Below, in pieces: positions 45,929 to 55,028 of a DNA stretch of 64,000 nucleotides. Each line of letters opens with the position of its first letter. The first letter of the stretch is position 1. Source of the stretch: Streptomyces sp. TS71-3 (GTDB lineage: Bacteria > Actinomycetota > Actinomycetes > Streptomycetales > Streptomycetaceae); assembly GCF_018327685.1 (NCBI RefSeq), contig NZ_BNEL01000003.1, positions 2,356,001 to 2,420,000 on the forward strand, written 5' to 3'. Position numbers and translations under genes: made by a program. Under the pieces are notes generated by a model that was given only the letters and a program-made list of their open reading frames with translations, had not been told where the DNA came from and searched no databases.

Positions 45929-47015
45929 TCAAGCCGCAGGAGCGAGGTCGGTTTGCGTGATGTGGTCGGCTGGTGTGCTGGTCAGAGCGCGGTAGATCTC
46001 GCGGGCGACGAATCGTTTGAGGCAGCGCATGATGTCCTTCTTGTTCAGCCCTTCCTTGGTGCGGCGCTCGACGTAGGCGCGGGTGCGTTCGTCGTAGCGC
46101 ATGCGCACCAGCACGATGGTGTGCAGAGCGTTGTTCGCGGCCCGGTCGCCGCCCCGGTTGAGGCGGTGGCGGTTGGTGCGGCCGGAGGATGCCGGGATCG
46201 GGGCGACACCGGCGAGGTGCGCGAACGCAACCCTCCGAGCGCGTGCGCTCGGGGTTGTCGCCGGCCGAGGCGAGCAGTTGGCGGGCGGTCTCGGGTCCGA
46301 CGCCGAAGAGTTCCAGCAAAGCTGGAGCCGCCTGCTTGACCGGTGGCCCGATCTCGGGGTCGAGTTCGCCGATCTCGGCGTCCATGGCCTGGTGGCGACG
46401 GGCCAGGCGGCGCGGTGAGGCCCGGGTGGCCGCCAGCGGGCGGAACAGGTCGTCGCCGGGCCGCAGCCGGGCCAGGGTGCGTATCAGAGCGGTCCGGTCC
46501 AGGCCCGCGACCTGCTCACGCAGCATCGCCGGGGCAGAGACCAGCAGGTTGCGGATCTGGTTCATGGCCTGGGTGCGGGCCTTGACCGCGCTGCGGCGCG
46601 CGACCCGCAGGACACGTACGGCCTCGACCACGCCGTCGCGGCTCTTGGGAATGCCGGTGGCCCGTCCGGAGGCCACTGCCGTCGCGGCCGCGTAAGCGTC
46701 GATGGGGTCGGACTTGCCCTTCATCCGGCGCATCTTGCGGTCCGGGCGGTCCACGTCGACGACGGTGACCTCGGCGGCGGTCAGGACCCGGGCGAGTTCG
46801 GCTCCATAAGCGCCGGTGCCCTCGACCCCGACCGCGGTGAGAGCGCCGTGGCCGCGCATCCAGTCCAGCAGGTCCCGGTATCCGCGGATGGTGGCGGGGA
46901 ACTCCCGATCGGCCAGGTGCCGGCCGAGCGGGTCGATCACAGCGGCGTGGTGGGTCAGGCCGTGGGTGTCGACTCCGCCGGTGATCTCCGGGCCGCCGTG
47001 CGTCATGCTGGTCAT
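45929..47015 (-). pseudogene. IS110-family transposase with a frameshift
   Basis: The start ATG at 47015 (MTSMTHGGPEITGGVDTHGL). The DEDD catalytic domain is intact: GGVDTHGLTHHAAVID (Asp), VGVEGTGAYG (Glu), KMRRMKGKSDPIDAYAAA (Asp, Asp). In the C-terminal half an extra G near 46230-46235 moves the frame. After correction the protein continues VAFAHLAGVAPIPASSGRTN, with the conserved serine tail, through RYDERTRAYVERRTKEGLNK to a stop at 45929. Corrected length about 361 residues. IS110 elements have no terminal inverted repeats, so element ends cannot be placed. It is between the class II aldolase gene and sodF. Confidence 0.85.
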
Positions 47016-47342
47016 GTCCGTCCTTGCCGCTTGTCCGAGCCGAGGGCGGCACGCGCCGGCCGGGTGGCGCAGACAGGACATTGAGGGGGCTTCTGACCAA
47101 GCTCCTGACTTGTTGAATCGACCCCAGATGCTCGGTCTGCAGCCGTAGCGTCCAGGGTGTCGGTCGGCACGGGCCCGCAGTGCTCCTTGCCGCCCACGGG
47201 CTGGCTCACTGATAGCGTGCCGCCGCTTGCCGACACCCGCGCGGTGTGGCTCGACAGAGGCATGAAGGTGACACGGTGACTTCAAGTCAGGGTGCCCGCC
47301 GCACTCCCCTTCCTGTCTCATCGAGTGCGAGGGCAGCAGCCT

Positions 47343-47430
47343 GTGATCCTGATCGGTGTCGATCCCCACAAGTCGTCCCACACCGCCGTCGCCGTCGACA
47401 CCGCAGGCGGCACGCAGCGCAGGCCACTCG
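47343..47430 (+). pseudogene. N-terminal scrap of a second IS110-type transposase
   Basis: From a GTG, ILIGVDPHKSSHTAVAVDTA is the classic N-terminus of a different IS110/IS116/IS902 transposase. Homology stops within about 30 codons. Another frame then reads HSAADLVRGILDGRGGG and [14 protein letters not shown] to a stop at 47574, possibly the end of a disrupted small protein. Confidence 0.65.
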
Positions 47431-47620
47431 GCGGCCGACCTGGTCAGAGGCATCCTCGACGGCCGCGGCGGGGGCAGCGCCGACACGGCGCAGGGCGGGG
47501 GCATGACGCCCGACCGTGCGACCGCCGCCCTGGAGGCACTGCTCGCCCTCCTCGCGTCACGAGGGGAGTCCTAGGACCGATGCCTCATCGGACTACGCCG
47601 GTGTCGCTGATAGTGTGCAC

Positions 47621-47637
47621 CTGCATAATCCTTGCAA
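47621..47637. promoter_or_regulatory. Nur box (nickel-responsive operator) of sodF
   Basis: cTGCat-AATCC-ttGCAA fits the Streptomyces Nur box pattern tTGCaa-N5-ttGCAa. It lies 29 bases before the sodF start. In S. coelicolor, nickel-loaded Nur represses sodF so that the Ni-superoxide dismutase takes over. Confidence 0.75.
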
Positions 47638-47665
47638 TAAGGGAATGATGGAGGGCTCGCTGACC

Positions 47666-48307
47666 ATGGCCACCTACTCGCTGCCTGAACTCCCGTACGA
47701 CTACACCGCGCTCGAACCCGTGATCGACCCGCAGATCGTCGAGCTGCACCACGACAAGCACCACGCCGCGTACGTGAAGGGCGCGAACGACACCCTCGAC
47801 CAGCTCGCCGAGGCACGCGACAAGGACCAGTGGGGCGCGATCAACGGCCTGGAGAAGAGCCTCGCCTTCCACCTCTCCGGCCACATCCTGCACTCCATCT
47901 ACTGGCACAACATGACCGGTGACGGTGGCGGCGAGCCCCTGGCCAAGGACGGCGTGGGCGACCTCGCCGACGCGATCACCGAGTCCTTCGGCTCCTTCGC
48001 GCGCTTCAAGGCGCACCTGACGAAGGCCGCCGCGACCACCCAGGGCTCCGGCTGGGGCGTGCTCGCCCACGAGCCGGTGAGCGGCCGGCTGGTCGTCGAG
48101 CAGGTCTACGACCACCAGGGCAACGTCGGCCAGGGCTCCACCCCGATCCTGGTCTTCGACGCCTGGGAGCACGCCTTCTACCTCCAGTACAAGAACCAGA
48201 AGGTCGACTTCATCGAGGCCATGTGGAACGTCGTGAACTGGCAGGACGTGGCCAAGCGCTACGCCGCGGCCAAGGAGCGCGGCGACGCGCTGCTGCTCGC
48301 GCCCTGA
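47666..48307 (+). CDS. sodF: Superoxide dismutase, Fe(Zn) type
   Basis: 213 residues from the ATG at 47666 ([18 protein letters not shown]), with GGAGGG ten bases upstream. Metal ligands: His in [15 protein letters not shown] (about residue 27), His in [15 protein letters not shown] (about 75), and [11 protein letters not shown] (D-x-W-x-x-H, about 164-168). It converts superoxide to oxygen and peroxide in the cytoplasm. A Nur box is in its promoter. IS110 debris sits directly upstream, just outside the operator. Confidence 0.96.
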   Translation: MATYSLPELPYDYTALEPVIDPQIVELHHDKHHAAYVKGANDTLDQLAEARDKDQWGAINGLEKSLAFHLSGHILHSIYWHNMTGDGGGEPLAKDGVGDLADAITESFGSFARFKAHLTKAAATTQGSGWGVLAHEPVSGRLVVEQVYDHQGNVGQGSTPILVFDAWEHAFYLQYKNQKVDFIEAMWNVVNWQDVAKRYAAAKERGDALLLAP

Positions 48308-48374
48308 TCACGGCCCCGGATCGTCCGCCTCGTGATCGTCTTCTCACCTTTCACGTGCGGACGGAATGAGGGAG

Positions 48375-48405
48375 GGCTCCCGCGAGGACAGGACTCGCGG
48401 GAGCC
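48375..48405. terminator. Hairpin terminator after sodF
   Basis: Perfect 12-bp stem GGCTCCCGCGAG / CTCGCGGGAGCC with a seven-base loop, 68 bases after the sodF stop. The remainder of the 425-base gap to the next gene shows nothing else recognisable. Confidence 0.85.
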
Positions 48406-48732
48406 GTCCTGTTCGCGTTCGGGGTGGTCCGTGCACCCGTCTCCCGTGTCGGTCCCGAGGGCGTGCACGCGGATGGCGCACGCCGGGCACGGCGCGGGAC
48501 GGTACGTGGTATCCCAGGAGCCGGAGGGGAGGACCGCAATGACCGAGGGTGCCGGGGATGCCGGGGATCTCGCGCGGGGCGCGCGGGCTCGGGTCCACCC
48601 CGCTCTCCAGCCGCCGGAGCGGCTTGCCTTCGGAAGGGGCAACCGGGCAGGGCGGGAATCTCCTGGCCTGAGCCGGGCCGGACACGAAAACACGCCGTGG
48701 CCGGTGCCTCGGCAGCCTGAACGGGTGAACGG

Positions 48733-49242
48733 GTGAACGGAATCTTTGCGCTGTCCGAGGCTTCTCCCGGCGACGGTGACGTCGTGGGTGAGATCCACGC
48801 GGAGTCCTGGAAGGCCGCCTACGCCGGCTTCTTCCCCCGCGCGTTCTTCGACGGGGCGGTGGCGCAGCGTCGCGGCAAGTGGCGCGAGGTCCTGACCGGA
48901 GGCTCGGGCACCGCCCTGCTCGCCTCTCTCGACGGACGCCCGCTGGCCTTCTGCTACTTCGGGCCTTCGGCGGCGCGGCGGGCATCGGCTGAGATCTTCG
49001 GTTTCTACGGTCATCCGGACGGCTGGGGGTCCGGCATCGCCCCCGCCCTCATGACGGCGTCCCTGGACCGGATCAGGGAGAGCGGCTTCGAACAGGTCCA
49101 CCTCTGGACGCTCCGGGATACGCCGCAGTCGCGTCGCTTCTACGAAAAGTGCGGTTTCACGGAGTCGGGCGTGGTGCGCGAGCACGACTACGGGGACGGC
49201 AACCCGCTGGCCCAGGTCGAGTACGAGCGGACCCTCGGCTGA
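48733..49242 (+). CDS. GNAT-family N-acetyltransferase
   Basis: 169 residues from GTG at 48733 (a second in-frame GTG lies at 48724). GNAT fold: EIHAESWKAAYAGFFPRAFF, the acetyl-CoA loop FGFYGHPDGWGSGIAPALMT (G-W-G-S-G-I-A variant of Q/R-x-x-G-x-G/A, about 92-106) and WTLRDTPQSRRFYEKCGF near the C-terminus. It transfers an acetyl group to an unknown amine. The ribosome site is weak. Confidence 0.85.
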   Translation: MNGIFALSEASPGDGDVVGEIHAESWKAAYAGFFPRAFFDGAVAQRRGKWREVLTGGSGTALLASLDGRPLAFCYFGPSAARRASAEIFGFYGHPDGWGSGIAPALMTASLDRIRESGFEQVHLWTLRDTPQSRRFYEKCGFTESGVVREHDYGDGNPLAQVEYERTLG

Positions 49243-49594
49243 GGATCCACAGCTCCGGCCGCCGTCACCTCCAGCCCAGCCGCGGCTCGCGCCGAGTGAC
49301 GCACCCAGCACCCGACAGGGCCGGGCATGGCCATCTGACCGTGGCGCGCCGCACGGCCGGACGTGCTGTCCGTCCCGCCGTGCGGCGACGCAGTGGTGTG
49401 GCTGAGGAACGGCAGGTGGCTCACGAACCCCAGTGCAGGGCGATCGTGTCACCGACGTCGATCACCTGTCCGCGGCCGGCGCCGGTGAACGTCGACCCGT
49501 CAATGCCGGCCTTCCGGGTGCCGCTCCCGCTGTTGGACCTGCCGTTGAGCGTGGTGATCGTTCCGGTGCCCGATGCGGGGGTCACCCGTTCCGG
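49243..49594. other. Gap between GNAT and metE with a hairpin and coding-like remnant
   Basis: 352 bases. GCCGCACGGC and GCCGTGCGGC form a long-loop hairpin (49348-49386), a possible terminator for the convergent genes. On the minus strand, 49430-49590 reads GRSNSGSGTRKAGIDGSTFT and GQVIDVGDTIALHWGS then stop. It looks like the end of a broken gene, but no family can be named. Confidence 0.45.
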
Positions 49595-51913
49595 TCAGCA
49601 GGAGGGCAGTTCCTCGCGGACCGCCCGGGCCGCGGCGACCAGGTTCTCCAGGGAGGCGCGGGTCTCGGGCCAGCCACGGGTCTTCAAACCGCAGTCGGGG
49701 TTGACCCAGAGCCGTTCGGCGGGGATGGCCTTCAGGCCGGTGCGGAGCAGGTCGGCCGCCTCCTGCGTGCTCGGCACGCGCGGCGAGTGGATGTCGTACA
49801 CGCCGGGTCCGGCCTCGCGCGGGTAGCCGTGGCCGGCGAGTTCGCGGGCGACCTGCATGTGCGAGCGTGCGGCCTCCAGGCTGATGACGTCCGCGTCGAG
49901 GTCGTCGATGGCCTGCACGATGTCGCCGAACTCGGCGTAGCACATGTGGGTGTGGATCTGCGTGCCCGGCCGGCTCTGGCCGGTGGTGAGCCGGAACGCC
50001 TCCGTGGCCCAGGCCAGGTAAGCGGCGCGGCCCGCGATCCGCAGCGGGAGGGTCTCCCGGAGTGCGGGTTCGTCGACCTGGATGACGGGGGTTCCCGCCG
50101 CCTGAAGGTCGTTCACCTCGTCGCGCAGGGCCAGGGCGACCTGCCGGGCGGTGTCCCCGAGGGGCCGGTCGTCGCGGACGAAGGACCAGGCCAGCATGGT
50201 GACGGGGCCGGTGAGCATGCCCTTGACGGGCCGGTCCGTCAACGACTGGGCGTAGGCCGTCCAGCGCACGGTCATCGGCCCGGGGCGGGAGATGTCGCCG
50301 GCCAGGATCGGCGGGCGCACGTAGCGGGTGCCGTAGGACTGGACCCAGCCGTGTTGCGTGGCGAGGTAGCCGGTGAGCTGCTCGGCGAAGTACTGGACCA
50401 TGTCGTTGCGCTCGGGCTCGCCGTGCACCAGGACGTCCAGTCCGGTCTTCTCCTGGAAGGAGACGACTTCCTGGATCTCGGCCTTGATGCGCTCCTCGTA
50501 GGCCGCACCGTCGATCAGGCCCGCCCGCAGGTCGGCGCGGGCGCCGCGCAGCTGTGTGGTCTGGGGGAAGGAGCCGATGGTCGTGGTCGGCAGCAGGGGC
50601 AGGCCGAGGCGGGCACGCTGGGCGGCCGCCCGCTCGGTGTACGGCTGGGAGCGGCGGGTGTCGGCCTCGGTCACCGCCGCGGCGCGGGCGCGGACGGCCG
50701 GGTCCCGGGTGATGCGGGATGTGGCCCGGGAAGCGAGGTGGGCGCGGTTCGCGCTGAGTTCGGCGGTGATCGCGCCGGTGCCGTGGGCCAGGCCCTTGGC
50801 GAGGGTGACGATCTCCGCGGTCTTCTGCCGGGCGAAGGCCAGCCAGCGCAGGATCCCCGGCTCGATGTCCCGTTCCGCCGCCGTGTCCAGCGGGACGTGC
50901 AGCAGCGAGCACGAGGCCGCCACGTCGACGCGGTCGGCGAGGCCGAGCAGGGTGCCGAGGGTGGCGAGTGACGCCGTCAGGTCGTTGGCCCAGATGTTGC
51001 GGCCGTTGACGACACCGGCCACCAGGCGCTTGCCGGGCAGGCCCCCGACGGCGGCCAGGGCCTCCAGGTTGGCCGCGGCGGCCTCGGTGAAGTCGAGCGC
51101 GAGCCCGTCCACGGGCGCCTTGGCCAGTATGGGCAGGGCCTCGCCGAGACGGTCGAAGTAGGAGGCCACCAGCAGCCTCGGCCGGTCGGTGAGGTCCCCG
51201 AGGTACCGGTAGGCGCGCTCGGCGGCGCTCAGCTGGGCCGGGGTGCGGTCCTGGACGAGCGCGGGCTCGTCCAGCTGCACCCACTCGGCACCGGCGGCCC
51301 GCAGGTCGGAGATGATCTCGGCATACACCGGAAGCAGCCGGTCGAGGAGGGTGAGCGGGTCGAAGCCCGCGGCCACGCCCGGGGCGGGCTTGGCGAGGAG
51401 CAGGTAGGTGACGGGGCCGACCAGGACGGGCCGGGCGGCCAGGCCGAGGGCGAGGGCTTCCCCCAGCTCGGCGGCCTGCTTGCCGGAGTCGGCCGTGAAC
51501 ACCGTGTCGGGGCCCAGCTCGGGGACCAGGTAGTGGTAGTTGGTGTCGAACCACTTGGTCATCTCCAGTGGCGCGACGTCCTGGGTTCCGCGGGCCATCG
51601 CGAAGTACCCGTCGAGAGGGTCGGCGGCGACGGCGTCCCGATGGCGGTCGGGAATCGCGCCGACCATGATCGTGGTGTCCAGCACATGGTCGTAGTAGGA
51701 GAAGTCACCCGTGGGAACCTCGTCGACATCCGCACCGGCCAGATCCCGCCAGTTGTCGCGGCGGAGTTCGGCGGCGGTGGAGCGAAGGGCATCGGCACTG
51801 ACGCGGCCCTTCCAGTACCCCTCGATGGCCTTCTTCAGTTCCCGGTTCTGTCCCTGGCGGGGGTAGCCGTACACGGTGGCCCGTGCTGCCGCGGCTGCGG
51901 GCTTGCTGGTCAC
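49595..51913 (-). CDS. metE: Cobalamin-independent methionine synthase
   Basis: 772 residues from the GTG at 51913 (AAGGAG six bases upstream); longer open frame excluded. Beginning TVYGYPRQGQNRELKKAIEG is standard. Zinc ligands are in IHTHMCYAEF (His, Cys), the Glu of SLEAARSH and the Cys of NPDCGLKTR near the C-terminus. TTTIGSFPQT opens the second barrel. It transfers a methyl from 5-methyl-tetrahydrofolate triglutamate to homocysteine without B12. The upstream cobalamin riboswitch shuts it off when B12 is present, favouring MetH. Confidence 0.97.
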   Translation of the reverse strand: MTSKPAAAAARATVYGYPRQGQNRELKKAIEGYWKGRVSADALRSTAAELRRDNWRDLAGADVDEVPTGDFSYYDHVLDTTIMVGAIPDRHRDAVAADPLDGYFAMARGTQDVAPLEMTKWFDTNYHYLVPELGPDTVFTADSGKQAAELGEALALGLAARPVLVGPVTYLLLAKPAPGVAAGFDPLTLLDRLLPVYAEIISDLRAAGAEWVQLDEPALVQDRTPAQLSAAERAYRYLGDLTDRPRLLVASYFDRLGEALPILAKAPVDGLALDFTEAAAANLEALAAVGGLPGKRLVAGVVNGRNIWANDLTASLATLGTLLGLADRVDVAASCSLLHVPLDTAAERDIEPGILRWLAFARQKTAEIVTLAKGLAHGTGAITAELSANRAHLASRATSRITRDPAVRARAAAVTEADTRRSQPYTERAAAQRARLGLPLLPTTTIGSFPQTTQLRGARADLRAGLIDGAAYEERIKAEIQEVVSFQEKTGLDVLVHGEPERNDMVQYFAEQLTGYLATQHGWVQSYGTRYVRPPILAGDISRPGPMTVRWTAYAQSLTDRPVKGMLTGPVTMLAWSFVRDDRPLGDTARQVALALRDEVNDLQAAGTPVIQVDEPALRETLPLRIAGRAAYLAWATEAFRLTTGQSRPGTQIHTHMCYAEFGDIVQAIDDLDADVISLEAARSHMQVARELAGHGYPREAGPGVYDIHSPRVPSTQEAADLLRTGLKAIPAERLWVNPDCGLKTRGWPETRASLENLVAAARAVREELPSC

Positions 51914-52084
51914 GGAAATCTCCTTCGCGAGATGTCTCCTGAGGATCCCGGCGACGGGATACGGAGGCGAAGGGATGTCAGACCGGACGAGTGACGCGCG
52001 CTGTCGGCGCGGTGCGCTGCCTGGTATGTACGCCGACCCGCCCACGAGGTCACCGGGATGTCCGCGTACGAGGCCGCACGCGGG

Positions 52085-52285
52085 CAGGTGGCAGGTCTTC
52101 GGACTCGCGGGCACGTCCTCACGGGGAGGACACCTACTGGCCGTCGCTTCCCGGGCCCGTTGCTCCGGGCCCAGTGCGTATGACGGCGGTCGTTCCCGCT
52201 CACCGCTGCGGGGCAGTCCCGGATTCCCACCGGGTTCCCTCTTGCGACGCCTCTGCCTGGCGGGCAGTGCGAACCAGCTGCACCC
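52085..52285 (-). promoter_or_regulatory. Cobalamin riboswitch of metE
   Basis: On the minus strand, AGTCCGAAGACCTGCC (complement of 52090-52105) is an exact B12 box. Upstream in the leader are GGUGGGAAUCCGGGACUGCC and CCGCAGCGGUGAGC, the conserved core, with several paired arms. It lies about 170 bases before the metE start. Confidence 0.95.
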
Positions 52286-52464
52286 GCCACCCTAGACGGC
52301 GAGTGCCCTCCAGGGCAGCACGGCTCACCACACACGGGACATGAAAAGAGACACAGACGCGCCCGCGGACGGACGTGGAACGGGTCGGGAGCCGATCACG
52401 GTCCGCTCGCCGCTCCTTCGGGCGGCAGGTCCGCACAGGGGCCTGATTGACGGCTGGAGGGGCG

Positions 52465-52600
52465 GGCCGTACGCTCCGCGTGAAGTGATGGCTTGAGGAA
52501 GCTGGTGGAATTCCAGCACGGTCGCGCCACTGTGAGCCCGCCGCCGGAAGGTGGTCGGCAAGTCAGACACTGGGCCCTCACTCCGCCCGCACGCACCAGG
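52465..52600 (+). promoter_or_regulatory. Cobalamin riboswitch of cbtBA
   Basis: Plus-strand leader with GAGGAAGCTGGTGGAATTCC, GGTCGCGCCACTGTGA and the B12 box AGTCAGACACTGGGCC (52561-52576). It ends about 30 bases before the cbtB start, allowing control of translation initiation. Confidence 0.93.
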
Positions 52601-52628
52601 GACGCACGATCCCAGAGGAGGGCTCACC

Positions 52629-52844
52629 TTGAGCAGCGTTTCCCCATCCCGTCCGGCGTCCTTGCCGGTGGTCCTGCCGGTCTCGAAGTCCGCCTTCTGG
52701 CTCGTCGGCACCGCGTTGATCGCGCTGGCGGTCTACTACTTCATCGGTGTCGACCAGGGCGCTGTCTCGGTGTTCGGCAACGACATGCACGTCCACGAGT
52801 TCGTCCACGACGCCCGCCATTTCCTGGGCTTCCCCTGCCACTGA
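52629..52844 (+). CDS. cbtB: CbtB: cobalt transporter small subunit
   Basis: 71 residues from a TTG with AGAGGAGGG six bases upstream. An upstream ATG at 52551 lies inside the riboswitch and is rejected. One membrane segment (SAFWLVGTALIALAVYYFIG). The C-terminus has a His-rich tail, MHVHEFVHDARHFLGFPCH, which is the CbtB signature thought to bind cobalt. It works with CbtA, 33 bases downstream, in cobalt import for B12 synthesis; the riboswitch fits this. Confidence 0.93.
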   Translation: MSSVSPSRPASLPVVLPVSKSAFWLVGTALIALAVYYFIGVDQGAVSVFGNDMHVHEFVHDARHFLGFPCH

Positions 52845-52877
52845 CCCCGCCGGCACCCGGACTACGGACAACTCGAC

Positions 52878-53744
52878 ATGGAAAAGAAGCTCATCCTGCG
52901 CGGCATACTCGTCGGCGCGGTCGCCGGTGTGCTCGCGTTCGTCTTCGCGCGGATCTTCGCCGAGCCGCAGATCGACAGGGCCATCGACTACGAGAGCGGT
53001 CGTGACGCCGCCCAGGCCGCCCTGGGCAAGGCCGCCGGTGTGCCCCCGGATGCCGCGGGCCCGGACCTGTTCAGCCGCACCATCCAGGCCAACGTCGGCA
53101 TCGGTGTCGGCATGATCTTCTTCGGTATGGCCATGGGGGCGCTGTTCGCCGTGGCCTACACCGTGTGCCTGGGCCGTACCGGCCGTCTGCGGGCCCGCTC
53201 GCTGTCCCTGCTGGTCGCCGGCGGCGGGTTCCTCGGGTTGTACCTGGTGCCGTTCTTGAAGTACCCGGCCAACCCGCCCGCCATCGGCCACGAGGAGACC
53301 ATCCAGCAGCGCAGCGGCCTGTATTTGATCATGGTCGTGTGCTCCGTCGCCTTCCTCGTCGGCGCCGTCTGGCTCGGCAGGCGGCTCCAGGCCCGTTTCG
53401 GCAACTGGAACGCCACGCTCCTTGCTGTCGCCGCGTTCGTCGTCGCGATCGGGATCGTGATGCTGATCCTGCCCCCGCTCGGCCATCTCGCGTACAACAA
53501 GGAGGCTTTCGGCAACCAGGCCACCGAGACCCCGCTGCCGCTGACCGATGCCAAGGGCACCATCGTCTACCCGGGCTTCCCCGCCGACGTGCTGTTCGCC
53601 TTCCGCTTCTACTCGGTCGGCGCCCAGCTCATCCTCTGGACGGTCATCGGCCTGGCCTTCGCTCCCCTGGCCGAGCGCCTGCTCCAGCCCGCGCGCCGAG
53701 ACGCCGGCTCCCCCTCGCAGGAACCGGATCCCATCCCGGCATGA
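52878..53744 (+). CDS. cbtA: CbtA: cobalt transporter membrane subunit
   Basis: 288 residues with about five to six membrane segments. LILRGILVGAVAGVLAFVFARI at the N-terminus, then GLYLVPFLKYPANPPAIGHEET (conserved in CbtA), and VLFAFRFYSVGAQLILWTVI. It is predicted to form the membrane channel for cobalt. The stop overlaps the ATG of the FhuF-like gene (ATGA). Confidence 0.93.
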   Translation: MEKKLILRGILVGAVAGVLAFVFARIFAEPQIDRAIDYESGRDAAQAALGKAAGVPPDAAGPDLFSRTIQANVGIGVGMIFFGMAMGALFAVAYTVCLGRTGRLRARSLSLLVAGGGFLGLYLVPFLKYPANPPAIGHEETIQQRSGLYLIMVVCSVAFLVGAVWLGRRLQARFGNWNATLLAVAAFVVAIGIVMLILPPLGHLAYNKEAFGNQATETPLPLTDAKGTIVYPGFPADVLFAFRFYSVGAQLILWTVIGLAFAPLAERLLQPARRDAGSPSQEPDPIPA

Positions 53745-54472
53745 ACAGCCCCACGGCGGTGAGCGCGCTGATCGAGGACGTCGCCGAACTCGGTCCGTTC
53801 TTCGCCGTCCAGGTCCATCCGCCCGGCACGGAGCCGTCCGGGCCCTGGCAGCAGATGTCCCGCCCCCTGCTCGAAGAACGTGTGTCAGGCGTACAGGAGT
53901 GGCTGGCCACAGCCGGTGGCCAGCCGCCCGGCGCGGTCGAGAGGCGGGTCGCGGCCTCCGTCTGCCACCAGGGGCTGGCCGCCCGGTTGGTCTCTCCCGC
54001 GCTGGCCGCCGCGGTGCTGCACGGCCTGGTCCTCGCTCCCGGCCTCGCGGATTCCCGGTGGCAGTTGGTGATCGGCGGCCCCGTTCCCCTGTCGTTGCCC
54101 GAAGGCGCCTTCGCCGGCGGCTCCACGGCCTCGCCCATCCAGCTCGCCGGCGAGCTGAGCCGCCGGCTGCTGGACGGCCCGCTGCGTGAACTCGCCGACG
54201 CGATGGAGGCGTTCTCGGTCTCGCGGCACATCCTGTGGGGCAACACCGCCTCCGCCGTCAACGGAGCGGCGACCATGATCACGGCAGCCCGGCCCGATCT
54301 CACCGCACGGACCCGCACGATCATCTCGCGCCTCCTGGACCAGCCCCCGCTGGGTGACGCCACCGAGACGACGCCCGACGGAGCCTTCCGGCGCCGCAGT
54401 TGCTGCTTGATCTACCGTGCGGCCCCCGGCGGCAGGGGGGCTCTGTGCGGGGACTGCGCACTGAAGCGCTGA
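53741..54472 (+). CDS. (2Fe-2S)-binding protein, FhuF-like
   Basis: 243 residues, start overlapping the cbtA stop by four bases. The C-terminus RRSCCLIYRAAPGG then ALCGDCALKR gives a CC-x13-C-x2-C cluster, a slightly longer version of the FhuF ferric reductase iron-sulfur motif. The middle part ASVCHQGLAARLVSPALAAA and VSRHILWGNTASAVNGAATM fits the FhuF/IucA-like scaffold. Coupling to cbtBA under a B12 riboswitch suggests a reductive step for cobalt or corrinoid handling, not siderophore iron. This last point is inference. Confidence 0.83.
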   Translation: MNSPTAVSALIEDVAELGPFFAVQVHPPGTEPSGPWQQMSRPLLEERVSGVQEWLATAGGQPPGAVERRVAASVCHQGLAARLVSPALAAAVLHGLVLAPGLADSRWQLVIGGPVPLSLPEGAFAGGSTASPIQLAGELSRRLLDGPLRELADAMEAFSVSRHILWGNTASAVNGAATMITAARPDLTARTRTIISRLLDQPPLGDATETTPDGAFRRRSCCLIYRAAPGGRGALCGDCALKR

Positions 54473-54516
54473 CCAGGTAGGTTCACCCGGCCGTCATCCC
54501 CTCAAGAGGATTCACC

Positions 54517-54897
54517 GTGAGCCGAAGCCCGGAGCCACGCAAGATCATCCTGGATTGCGTACCCGCTGTCGTGCTCACACCCGAGGACTTCGACCGCTTT
54601 GACCTGGTCCGTTGCCAACTCGGCGGCCAGAGCGCCCGGATGAGCGCCCTGAACCGTGACCTGTCCCTGGCCGTTCGCCTCCTGGAAGAGGCCCGAGCCG
54701 GACTCTCCGCCACCACCGAATGCTCCGACGACTGCCCTGCTGAGCAATCGGGGACGGAGCCCGACCACCTCTGCTGCCGGATCCGGTCCCTGCTCGACTC
54801 CCCACGGTTCGCCCGGTTGGACGGTCGTCCAGCGAAGCCGACGAAGGCCCGGGGTTCCGGTGACGGCCGGCAGGCAGCAGATCACCGGCGAACGTAG
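54517..54897 (+). CDS. Hypothetical protein
   Basis: 126 residues from a GTG with AAGAGGA six bases upstream. It begins KIILDCVPAVVLTPEDFDRF and has a short central helix with SALNRDLSLAVRLLEEARAG. It contains two cysteine pairs or near pairs (TECSDDC and HLCCRI), which might bind a metal. The basic C-terminus is probably disordered. It follows the FhuF-like gene by 44 bases and may be part of the riboswitch-controlled operon. I do not recognise the family. Confidence 0.6.
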   Translation: MSRSPEPRKIILDCVPAVVLTPEDFDRFDLVRCQLGGQSARMSALNRDLSLAVRLLEEARAGLSATTECSDDCPAEQSGTEPDHLCCRIRSLLDSPRFARLDGRPAKPTKARGSGDGRQAADHRRT

Positions 54898-55028
54898 GCA
54901 CGCTCCGTACGGTTGTCCGTGCCCGTCATGGGGACGGTGTGGTTCCAGCGCCCGAGGTCGGCGGTGTCGCGAGTTGGTGACGATGCCGGCTGGGCCGGTA
55001 TCCGGACTCCGCCGACCTCGGGCTCCTT

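Noticed and set aside
52551..52628. An ATG at 52551 as the start of cbtB
   Set aside because: It lies inside the cobalamin riboswitch core; the TTG at 52629 has a perfect ribosome site and gives the normal CbtB length.
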